DNA of 5,889 bases from JAUXEH01 sp965602945. Lineage in GTDB: Bacteria; Acidobacteriota; Aminicenantia; Aminicenantales; Aminicenantaceae. The DNA lies in contig CBFDBC010000211.1 of the NCBI GenBank assembly GCA_965602945.1, positions 1 through 5,889 on the forward strand, written 5' to 3'. Each line of letters opens with the position of its first letter. Position 1 is the first letter of the stretch. The notes under the pieces were generated by a model, which did not search any database, was not told the origin of the DNA, and saw only the letters and a list, made by a program, of their open reading frames with translations. This document shows, one piece after another, positions 1-5,889 of this stretch. A program made the translations under genes and the position numbers.

Positions 1-1141
1 CGAAGATCCGCATCCAATCGATATGCCCGGTATCCGCGAACTGCATGACCAGGATGTCATCGTCCCCCTCCGTCGATTGCGTGCCGACGGCCAGGACCTT
101 GTTCTCTCCCCTCCAAACCGCATGTGCGATCTTCTCCTCCCCCTCATTCTGAAAAGATCTTTGAAAGGCGATATCCCCCAGATCACTCAGCTTTAAGATG
201 AAGATATCGCGGTCGGGCTCCATTCCCTCTTCTCTTACTTCCTCGGTCGAACCCAAGATCCAGCAGCCTCCATCGGGAGATACGACCAGTGAGGTAGCCA
301 CATCATTGACCCGACCGACCATCTTTTGCCACACCACGGCGCCCTCCGGATTCAGGCGCAGGATCCAGATCCGTGCGGCCGGCGTTTCCTCCTGCGGGGT
401 TTCCGGCTCGGGCTGAAACGAGGTGGTGTGGCCCACAACGAAAAGGCCGCCGTCCGGTGCCTGCGCGACCAGGCAGGCCACATCATCACCCGTTCCTCCG
501 TAAGCCTTCTGCCAGACGATCTGTCCCTGAGGATCGAGCTTCATCACCAGGAAATCACTCTGCCCCACCCCGAATGAGGAGGTCGATCCCACGGCGATGA
601 AATCCCCCGCCGCTGTGGGAGAGACCGCCAGGATCTTTTCCGCCGTGGTCCTCTCGTCATTCCCGAGGACATGCTGCCATACGATCTGGCGATCGGCGGA
701 AAGTTTCACGACGAACGCACAGTTATATTCCTTGCTGGTATCGCCATCGAACCAGCCCTTCTCCATGTGTCCCGCCAGGATGTATCCACCGTCTACCGTG
801 GGCACGAGCGAGCGAGCCCACTCATCCGACCGGTCCCGGTCGGGATCCTGCCCCTCTCTTACGGAATCGAAAACCCGATTCTCCGCCTCGGCCCCGTTAC
901 CGGAAACACGTGTCAGCCACGGAGAGTGATATATATGGAATGTGTCGGGAGCCCCAAAATCGTAATGCCCGGTTGAGCGTTTGTTGAACCCCGCCACCAG
1001 CAGGTCGCCTTCTTCGGTCAGCAGGGCCTGCGTCGGATTGTCATCGAGGGTTCCTGCATAGGCCTTGGCCCACTGCGCCTGGGCCGAAGACGCCAGCAGC
1101 GCGAAAAACAATAACACCGAGATGGTGAAAACCTTTCTCAT
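1..1141 (-). CDS. Secreted beta-propeller repeat protein, C-terminus cut by window edge
   Basis: The frame is open from ATG at 1141 through the left edge, giving 380 residues with no stop seen. The start is supported by AAGGAG six bases upstream. Residues 1-22 are a typical signal peptide: MRK, a hydrophobic core, then a likely cut after AQA, so the protein should be exported. The rest is built of degenerate blades of about 50-60 residues. Each blade has a 'DGG.(hydrophobic).G.T' strand, then 'D.L..KL...G.IVWQK.YG'. Clear copies run at about 152-207, 208-267, 268-322 and 323-373, with a more divergent one at 23-150. That first unit carries an insert at about 56-107 with the acidic run DPDRDRSDE (99-107), which resembles a calcium-binding loop. 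The repeat style is that of bacterial and archaeal SBBP/delta-60-like propellers, which usually lack an assigned activity. It is the third gene of a probable operon. Function is unknown; surface binding or scaffolding is inference. Confidence 0.88.
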   Translation of the reverse strand, partial: MRKVFTISVLLFFALLASSAQAQWAKAYAGTLDDNPTQALLTEEGDLLVAGFNKRSTGHYDFGAPDTFHIYHSPWLTRVSGNGAEAENRVFDSVREGQDPDRDRSDEWARSLVPTVDGGYILAGHMEKGWFDGDTSKEYNCAFVVKLSADRQIVWQHVLGNDERTTAEKILAVSPTAAGDFIAVGSTSSFGVGQSDFLVMKLDPQGQIVWQKAYGGTGDDVACLVAQAPDGGLFVVGHTTSFQPEPETPQEETPAARIWILRLNPEGAVVWQKMVGRVNDVATSLVVSPDGGCWILGSTEEVREEGMEPDRDIFILKLSDLGDIAFQRSFQNEGEEKIAHAVWRGENKVLAVGTQSTEGDDDILVMQFADTGHIDWMRIF

Positions 1142-1147
1142 TACGGA

Positions 1148-1153
1148 CTCCTT
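1148..1153 (-). promoter_or_regulatory. Ribosome binding site of the propeller gene
   Basis: On the minus strand the sequence reads AAGGAG, then six bases, then ATG at 1141-1139. This is a near-ideal Shine-Dalgarno and spacing, and it fixes the start of the gene that runs off the left edge. It lies 10 bases downstream of the hairpin at 1164-1203. Confidence 0.8.
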
Positions 1154-1163
1154 AAGCCCCCAT

Positions 1164-1203
1164 TCTTATCAAATTCCACTGCAAAATGCACGGAATTCTA
1201 AGA
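1164..1203 (-). other. Bulged RNA hairpin in the intergenic leader
   Basis: Read on the minus strand this 40-base stretch folds on itself. The pairs are UCUUA (1203-1199) with UAAGA (1168-1164), AAUUCC (1197-1192) with GGAAUU (1177-1172), and UGCA (1190-1187) with UGCA (1183-1180). Two G-U pairs join these blocks, and the loop is UUU (1186-1184). That makes 17 pairs with small bulges only on the 3' side (GA and G). No run of U follows, so it is not a standard intrinsic terminator. It sits just upstream of the ribosome binding site at 1148-1153. Plausible roles are an RNA processing or stability element between genes of an operon, or a leader control structure. The role is inference; the pairing is seen directly. 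Confidence 0.6.
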
Positions 1204-1219
1204 CAAGTTTGCATTTCCC

Positions 1220-1241
1220 TCGGTGCTCATCCCATCACCGA
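1220..1241. repeat. Small inverted repeat after the membrane-protein gene
   Basis: TCGGTG (1220-1225) and CACCGA (1236-1241) form a perfect six-base inverted repeat with a ten-base loop. It starts 22 bases after the stop of the membrane-protein gene. There is no T run on the minus strand behind it, so it is at best a weak or Rho-assisted transcription or processing signal. With the larger hairpin it fills much of the 122-base gap at 1142-1263. I see no convincing promoter in that gap. Confidence 0.35.
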
Positions 1242-1263
1242 TCGAAATGCTGCCCGGGAGAAC

Positions 1264-1743
1264 CTAATCACGGAGCTTCATGCGGAGCCGGAAATAGGGA
1301 ACCAGAGCCAGGATGATCACGAACAGCGCGTAGAAGTAGGGCGGATTGAATCCTTTTTCAACACCGTGGGCCAGGTAGATGACAGTGCGCTGGACATGGA
1401 TGAAGATGAGCTGCACGAATATGTACATTAGGAGCCCTGCTTCGTGGATGAGCGGGCCCTTGAATTTTGTGTCTTTTTCGCGGCCGGAGAGCCTCTGCGA
1501 GACCCACACGCAGGCCAGGAACAGGCCGGTCTGCAGGACCGGAGACAGAAAGAAAAGCAGGGACCTGTCCCCCTCAACCAACGGACGGCCCAGAAGGTCT
1601 ATCAACCTGGGCATGGTGGAAGGGAGGTTGGGGTAGGCGGCGATCGACATCACCCAGGAAGCCACCAGCAGGACGCAGTTGAACGCGAACAGGAGGCTGA
1701 CCGCCTTTTCCTGCAGCAGGGTCTCGAATGCTTTGCGCGGCAT
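1264..1743 (-). CDS. Small four-helix membrane protein, DUF1648-like
   Basis: This is a 159-residue protein starting at ATG 1743-1741 and ending in TAG. It has four hydrophobic segments, at about 15-36, 60-82, 103-125 and 136-151, so it should sit in the inner membrane. After the first segment comes YPNLPSTMP (37-45) followed by LLGRP (50-54). This resembles the 'YP.LP..IP.HF...G.P' signature of DUF1648 proteins, a poorly understood membrane domain sometimes linked to SdpI-type immunity proteins. The match is by eye and partial: the usual His is replaced, so treat it as suggestive. The C-terminal end is basic (RLRMKLRD), as expected on the cytoplasmic side. The start has no clear Shine-Dalgarno and lies 28 bases after the stop of the large BNR gene, so translation may depend on ribosomes arriving from that gene. 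An in-frame TGA just upstream excludes a longer N-terminus. Its role beside two secreted propellers is unknown. Confidence 0.8.
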   Translation of the reverse strand: MPRKAFETLLQEKAVSLLFAFNCVLLVASWVMSIAAYPNLPSTMPRLIDLLGRPLVEGDRSLLFFLSPVLQTGLFLACVWVSQRLSGREKDTKFKGPLIHEAGLLMYIFVQLIFIHVQRTVIYLAHGVEKGFNPPYFYALFVIILALVPYFRLRMKLRD

Positions 1744-1771
1744 TCTAAGAGCGGATCCGGATCACCCCAGC

Positions 1772-4700
1772 CTATTTGATCACCGGGAAATTGAGGGCAT
1801 TGAGCATCCGGTTGATCTCGGGGATATCCTTTTGCCTGATCTCGGCCGCGGCCTGCAGCATCGGCTCGACCACACCTTTAATATTGCTGAAATGGTCGAT
1901 CTGAGTCTGTGTGGGCGCTCCCTGGTAGCGGCTCACCGAGCCCCTGAGGCGGGACAGCTGCTCGGGGAGCGTTCCGCCGCGCAGCGCCACCATCACGGGT
2001 CGGCGGTATCCTGTCCGGCCCTCCACGCTGTAGGAGTACGCCTCCCGGATCGCAGCCACCTTTTTCTTGACGGCCTGGATTTTCTCCGTTAATGCCTGGT
2101 CCGTGATCCGGGCCGACCTGAGACGCCCTTCCACATCCTTGAGTTGGGTGTCGAGCGCCTCCATGTCCCTGATCAGGCTGCTCCCGCGCTGGTTGAAGGT
2201 ACCGATCTCCTCCACGAACTCCCGGTTCCGCCTGCGGTCCGACAGCGTGAAGGTGTGGCGCGGGTCGGCCTTGACGGTGAGGGCCTGCTCGAAGCGGTCA
2301 TCACCCAGCTCCAGGACGACCGTATAATCCCCCGGATAGCAGTAGGATCCTCCGAACGATCTCCGTCGGCGACCCTGTGAAGGTGCGGAGGCTGCAGGCG
2401 CCTCGCCCTGGACACGGAGGTTCCAGGTGACGGCGTTGAGACCCTTGTTGCGCGAGCCCCTCAGGGTCTGAACGCTGCTCCCAGCGCTGTCTACCACCGT
2501 CAGCGAAAACCGCGTCCCGGAAGCGGGCTTTTCCTTGAGATAGTAGCTGACCTTGGCTCCGGGCCTCGGATTGGGGGCGGTGAACTGGTGCGGTCCTGAA
2601 TACATGGAGTTGCCCCGCATGGAATAGAGGGTGACGGATCGTATGTCGAAGAGCGTGCAGTCGGATGCCAGCGTCTCCGCCGTCAGGCGCTGCAGGGAGG
2701 ATATGTCGTCCAATACCCACAGCCCCCGGCCGTGCGTGCCCACCAGCAGGTCATGGTCGCGGGGATGGATCTGAATGTCGCGCACCGCCACGGTCGGAAA
2801 ACCGTTCCGGAATGGAACCCACTCCTTCCCCCCGTCGTTACTCAGGAAGAGCCCGAATTCGGTGCCCGCATAAAGAAGGCTCGGGTTGACGGGATCCTCC
2901 CGCACCACGTGCAGATAGCCCACCTTGGGAAGACCGCCGGCTAATGAGGTCCAGGTCCGGCCGAAATCCTCCGTCTTGTAGACATAAGGCCTATAGTCGT
3001 CCCAGCGGTGATGGTCGAAGCAGGCGTAGGCGGTCCCCTCCGCGAAATGGGACGCCTCGATGCGTGTCACCCAACTCGCTTGGGGCAGGCCTTTGATGTT
3101 CCCGGTGAGGTCTGTCCATGTGCCTCCTCCGTCCTGTGTCAGCTGCACCAGGCCGTCGTCCGTCCCGACCCAGATCAGGCCTTGTTTGAGCGGGGATTCG
3201 GAGATCGTGTAGATGGTGCAGTGGATCTCGGCACCTGTGTTGTCGGGAGTCACCCCCCCGGAATCTTTCTGTTTCTCCAGGTCGTTGGAGCTGAGATCTG
3301 GGCTGATTTTCTCCCAGGAACGGCCGCCGTCCGTGGTCTTGAACAGGATGTTACTTCCGAAATAGACAACGCGCCGGTCATGGGAAGACAGCAGGATGGG
3401 CGAGTTCCAATTGAAGCGGTAGGGGGGCTCATCCAGGGGGGCCACGGGCTTGATATCCTGGGAATCTCCCGTCTTGACATCGAAGCGCGTGATCCCGCCC
3501 ATGTGGGCGTTGCGGAAGACCGTGGAGTAGTTCTCCGGATCCGGCTGGATGTAGAAGCCATCGCCTCCACCGATCGCATACCAGTGGAAGTTCATGATCC
3601 CCCCGGGATCGAGGGAGTTGACCGGAGCGCCCCAGCTTCCGTTGTCCTGCAGCCCTACATAAACATAGTAGGGATCCCGCATGTCAAAGCCCACCTGATA
3701 GACCTCGGACCAGGCGCCGGCCCGCACGCTGTGCCAGGACTTGCCGCCGTCATAGGAAATGTCGATCCCGCCGTCGTTGCCGTCCAGCAGGTGTTGGGAA
3801 TTGTGAGGATCGACCCAGAACATGTGGTGGTCGGGGTGGGTTCCTCCCGAGATGCCGGAAAAAGTCTTGCCCCCATCCCTCGAGACGTAAGAAGATCCGG
3901 AATAAACATACACCACCAGGTCGTTGTTGGGGTCCAGTGTGATCTTGCTGTAGTAGAACGGCCGGAAGTTGACACGGTCGTAGGTCTGCTTGTCGCTCAT
4001 GCGCTTCCAGGTCTCTCCCTTGTCCTCGGACCGGAAGATACCGCTGTTGGCGTTCTCGACCAGCGCATAGACCACTTCGGGCCTGCTGCGGCACACATCC
4101 AGCCCGATGCGGCCGTAGTCTCCGGAAGGCAGTCCCGCGTGGATCTTCCTCCAGGTGTCCCCCCCGTCGGTGGTCTTGTAGATGGCGCTTCCGGGACCTC
4201 CGCTGCGGAAGTGGAAGGGCTTGCGCCGGTAGTCCCAGGTCGCGGCATACAGGATGCGGCCGTTGGAGGGGTCCACAGCCAGGTCGCAGACACCCGTGGA
4301 TTCGTCCACATACAGGACCTTCGCCCAGGTTCTCCCCCCATCCGTGGTCTTGAAAAGGCCCCGCTCCTCATTGGGGCCCCATAGGTGGCCCAGGGCACCG
4401 ATGTATACGATGTCGGGATCGTTCCGGTCGATGAGGATCTGGGAGATGTGCCGTGTGTTCTCAAGCCCCATGTCCTTCCAGGTCCTGCCGCCGTCCTCGG
4501 ATTTGTACACCCCGTCACCGATCCCCACGCTGTTGCGAGACGTGCCCTCACCGGTCCCAACCCAGACGATGTCGGGATGGCTCTGGGAAACCTCCACGGC
4601 CCCCACAGCCACCGAGCTTTCCAGGTGGAAGGAAGGCTCCCAGGTTATCCCCGCATTGACCGATTTCCAGACACCGCTGGGACCTATGGCCGCGTAGATG

Positions 4701-4909
4701 ATGGATGTGTTGCTCTCAACCACGGCAAAGTCCACCACACGGCCGCCCATGATGGCCGGACCGATGTTGCGCATCTCAAGTTCATCGACGATCTCTGCGA
4801 AGACCGATTTCGCTGTTCCTTCCTGTGACGCGGATACCGGGAGAGAAACGAACAATGCCGCCAAAAGCGCCGCACCGAAGATCTTGAGAGCCTGAGATTT
4901 GTTAGACAT
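1772..4909 (-). CDS. Large secreted BNR/sortilin-like beta-propeller protein
   Basis: This is a 1045-residue protein. I chose ATG 4909-4907 because AAGGAGG lies five bases upstream; the ATG at 4924 overlaps that site and is less likely. Residues 1-27 form a signal peptide (MSNKSQALK, hydrophobic core, cut near VSA). Asp-box repeats of the form S/T.DGG.TW occur near 138, 189, 247, 295, 344, 386, 526, 592, 647 and 691, with a degenerate one near 85. The gap between 386 and 526 suggests two propeller modules or two degenerate blades. Residues of about 775-880 resemble a FlgD-like Ig fold (LNAVTWNLR, then PGDYTV). The tail from about 890 to 1045 is charged and helical, with a coiled-coil-like part at about 905-955. 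This architecture matches a widespread family of about 1000 residues, often annotated as 'glycosyl hydrolase', 'BNR repeat' or 'Vps10/sortilin-like'. GH74 enzymes also use Asp-box propellers, but I cannot identify their catalytic Asp residues here. Enzyme activity is therefore unproven, and an extracellular or periplasmic binding role is equally possible. It is the likely first gene of the operon. Confidence 0.93.
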   Translation of the reverse strand: MSNKSQALKIFGAALLAALFVSLPVSASQEGTAKSVFAEIVDELEMRNIGPAIMGGRVVDFAVVESNTSIIYAAIGPSGVWKSVNAGITWEPSFHLESSVAVGAVEVSQSHPDIVWVGTGEGTSRNSVGIGDGVYKSEDGGRTWKDMGLENTRHISQILIDRNDPDIVYIGALGHLWGPNEERGLFKTTDGGRTWAKVLYVDESTGVCDLAVDPSNGRILYAATWDYRRKPFHFRSGGPGSAIYKTTDGGDTWRKIHAGLPSGDYGRIGLDVCRSRPEVVYALVENANSGIFRSEDKGETWKRMSDKQTYDRVNFRPFYYSKITLDPNNDLVVYVYSGSSYVSRDGGKTFSGISGGTHPDHHMFWVDPHNSQHLLDGNDGGIDISYDGGKSWHSVRAGAWSEVYQVGFDMRDPYYVYVGLQDNGSWGAPVNSLDPGGIMNFHWYAIGGGDGFYIQPDPENYSTVFRNAHMGGITRFDVKTGDSQDIKPVAPLDEPPYRFNWNSPILLSSHDRRVVYFGSNILFKTTDGGRSWEKISPDLSSNDLEKQKDSGGVTPDNTGAEIHCTIYTISESPLKQGLIWVGTDDGLVQLTQDGGGTWTDLTGNIKGLPQASWVTRIEASHFAEGTAYACFDHHRWDDYRPYVYKTEDFGRTWTSLAGGLPKVGYLHVVREDPVNPSLLYAGTEFGLFLSNDGGKEWVPFRNGFPTVAVRDIQIHPRDHDLLVGTHGRGLWVLDDISSLQRLTAETLASDCTLFDIRSVTLYSMRGNSMYSGPHQFTAPNPRPGAKVSYYLKEKPASGTRFSLTVVDSAGSSVQTLRGSRNKGLNAVTWNLRVQGEAPAASAPSQGRRRRSFGGSYCYPGDYTVVLELGDDRFEQALTVKADPRHTFTLSDRRRNREFVEEIGTFNQRGSSLIRDMEALDTQLKDVEGRLRSARITDQALTEKIQAVKKKVAAIREAYSYSVEGRTGYRRPVMVALRGGTLPEQLSRLRGSVSRYQGAPTQTQIDHFSNIKGVVEPMLQAAAEIRQKDIPEINRMLNALNFPVIK

Positions 4910-4914
4910 AGGTG

Positions 4915-4921
4915 CCTCCTT
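4915..4921 (-). promoter_or_regulatory. Ribosome binding site that decides the BNR gene start
   Basis: The minus strand reads ATGAAGGAGGCACCTATG. AAGGAGG is a full Shine-Dalgarno with five bases to the second ATG (4909-4907). The first ATG (4924-4922) overlaps the site and would add only MKEAP before the signal peptide, so the second ATG is preferred. Confidence 0.8.
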
Positions 4922-5027
4922 CATTTACCTGGATTGTAAAAATATGTGGATCCATTCGGAAACCTTCACATCAAAGGCGAAGAAAAAATCGTACCGGGGA
5001 CGGGGAGTCCATCCGTCACAAGAATAG

Positions 5028-5056
5028 CTTATATCAGAATGGGGCGGCCGCGTAAA
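5028..5056 (-). promoter_or_regulatory. Candidate sigma-70-type promoter for the BNR operon
   Basis: On the minus strand TTTACG (5056-5051) and TATAAG (5033-5028) are separated by exactly 17 bases. They match the consensus -35 at four of six positions and the -10 at five of six. Transcription would begin near 5021 and give a leader of about 110 bases before the BNR start. It lies only 13 bases after the deacetylase stop. The match is by eye and the organism's sigma factor preference is unknown. Confidence 0.4.
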
Positions 5057-5068
5057 GAGAGGACTGGA

Positions 5069-5889
5069 TCACTTCGATCTTTGGAAGGTCAGCTGCACGC
5101 GCCCCACGGCTTCTCCGAGCACGGCCGCGTTTGCGGAAAACGAAACATCGACCTCTGCGGGAAAGCTGGAAAGGTACCTGAATCCGGCCGGAATCTGAAG
5201 CGTGAGGCCTCGCATCTTCTCCGGGATCTCGAGCGTCACCATGACCTGCCGGGAGTCGGAGGACACATCCACCTCCACCCGGTCGCGCGCCGCCCACCAG
5301 GCCCCGAAGTCAGATACGGAGCCGAACCAAGCGTAGTCCTTGACGGCCTCGATGAATCCTTTCTCGAATTCGAATTTGTGTCCCAGTACGTCCGGATGGA
5401 TCAAGACCACGAAGATGCCTCCGGACCGGCTGATCTTTCCGGCTAGCTCCACCGCCTGAGGCAGCCGGTCCCCCATCCGGGGGAGGCGTTCGTCTTCCAC
5501 GGTAATGGGGAACTCATACACGCCGACCTCGGCCCGAAAATCCCGGTTGTAAGTGAGCTGGAAGGGCAGGTGGGTCAGGGATTTGTTGGCCGTGATGGTC
5601 GAGGTGTACAGATATCCCGTGGCCTTCAGGGACTGGGGCAGGGCGAACGGGTTGGACAGGAAACCGGGCCGGAAGGACACCACGGGCCCCATTTGCAGGA
5701 AGTGATCCAGTAGGAATTTGCTGACACGCAGCTCCCCCAGGATGGTCCCGTTCACGGCCTCGCGGCGCTTCTTAATGAACGGCCGGTAGTCGGGATACAG
5801 TTCGGTCCCGGTCCCCAGTGGGAAATCACTGAAAAGTTCGGCATGGGATACGGTGTGGCTGCCCACCTCCATGCCCAAGGCCTCCAGTT
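5069..5889 (-). CDS. Polysaccharide deacetylase (NodB/CE4 fold), N-terminus cut by window edge
   Basis: The visible 272 residues are the C-terminal part of a longer protein, since the frame stays open to the right edge. The TTG at 5878 is unlikely to be the start because the domain already begins upstream. SHTVSH (10-15) is NodB motif 2, whose two His bind the metal. SFRPG (71-75) corresponds to motif 3, here RPGF rather than the common RPPYG. VVLIHPD (150-156) fits motif 5, with its His. Motif 1 (TFDDG, holding the catalytic base) should lie just outside the window. Family members remove acetyl groups from N-acetylated sugars in polymers such as peptidoglycan, chitin-like chains or exopolysaccharide, usually outside the cytoplasm; the substrate here is unknown. 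Residues of about 205-272 after the catalytic domain are beta-rich (alternating hydrophobic strands) and may be an added sandwich module. The gene ends with TGA, 159 bases before the BNR gene on the same strand. Confidence 0.85.
   Translation of the reverse strand, partial: LEALGMEVGSHTVSHAELFSDFPLGTGTELYPDYRPFIKKRREAVNGTILGELRVSKFLLDHFLQMGPVVSFRPGFLSNPFALPQSLKATGYLYTSTITANKSLTHLPFQLTYNRDFRAEVGVYEFPITVEDERLPRMGDRLPQAVELAGKISRSGGIFVVLIHPDVLGHKFEFEKGFIEAVKDYAWFGSVSDFGAWWAARDRVEVDVSSDSRQVMVTLEIPEKMRGLTLQIPAGFRYLSSFPAEVDVSFSANAAVLGEAVGRVQLTFQRSK

Noticed and set aside
1144..1200. Promoter for the left-edge propeller gene in the 122-base gap
   Set aside because: TGATAAG near 1164-1170 resembles a -10 element, but no matching -35 lies at 16-18 bases, and the stretch is part of the hairpin. 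Transcription from the upstream genes is the simpler reading.
1754..1763. Perfect ten-base palindrome GATCCGGATC in the gap before the membrane-protein gene
   Set aside because: It cannot form a useful hairpin because there is no loop, is a single copy in the gap, and a ten-base palindrome with GATC can arise by chance. No operator role can be supported.
3008..4384. A 458-codon open frame on the plus strand, antisense to the BNR gene
   Set aside because: It lies entirely within the large BNR gene, shows no ribosome binding site or recognisable domain, and is rich in Val, Gly, Asp and Pro as expected from the reverse complement of a GC-rich coding frame. It is best read as a shadow.
4983..5017. 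Possible intrinsic terminator on the minus strand: GACGG/CCGTC stem followed by six T
   Set aside because: The stem has only five pairs with a nine-base loop, and ten bases separate it from the T run. It would also lie in the leader just after the candidate promoter. Too weak to call.
5044..5051. GCGGCCGC palindrome between the deacetylase and BNR genes
   Set aside because: An eight-base GC palindrome is common in GC-rich DNA. It falls in the spacer of the candidate promoter and gives no separate signal.

Overview
This 5.9 kb window holds four protein genes, all read from the minus strand. I see no tRNA, rRNA, CRISPR array, transposase or phage gene. The DNA is fairly GC-rich. Three of the four proteins look exported or membrane-bound. 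A very large secreted BNR/sortilin-like propeller, a repeat protein with 'DGG...WQK.YGG' blades and a secreted-type polysaccharide deacetylase together suggest a Gram-negative environmental bacterium. Acidobacteriota/Aminicenantes-like, Gemmatimonadota-like or Bacteroidota-like lineages would all fit. That placement rests on protein style only and is weak.

Layout in transcription order, from right to left. (1) At 5069-5889 is the 3' part of a polysaccharide deacetylase (NodB/CE4 fold); its start lies beyond the right edge. (2) A 159-base gap at 4910-5068 holds a plausible sigma-70-type promoter and a strong ribosome binding site. (3) At 1772-4909 is a 1045-residue secreted protein with about ten Asp-box (BNR) repeats, a FlgD-like Ig segment and a helical C-terminus. 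(4) After 28 bases comes a 159-residue four-helix membrane protein (1264-1743) with a DUF1648-like signature. (5) A 122-base gap at 1142-1263 holds a 40-base bulged hairpin, a smaller inverted repeat and a strong ribosome binding site. (6) At 1-1141 is the N-terminal 380 residues of a second secreted beta-propeller protein, whose end lies beyond the left edge.

Genes 3, 4 and 6 probably form one operon, since they share strand and have short gaps and no clear terminator between them. The two propeller families are unrelated in repeat motif, but both are exported and both suit binding or scaffolding outside the cytoplasm. No enzyme activity can be assigned to either from sequence alone. The deacetylase may be an independent unit or the upstream end of the same cell-surface cluster. 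I did not find convincing evidence of a new defence or mobile system. The best leads are the intergenic hairpin and the conserved-looking pairing of two secreted propellers around a small membrane protein.
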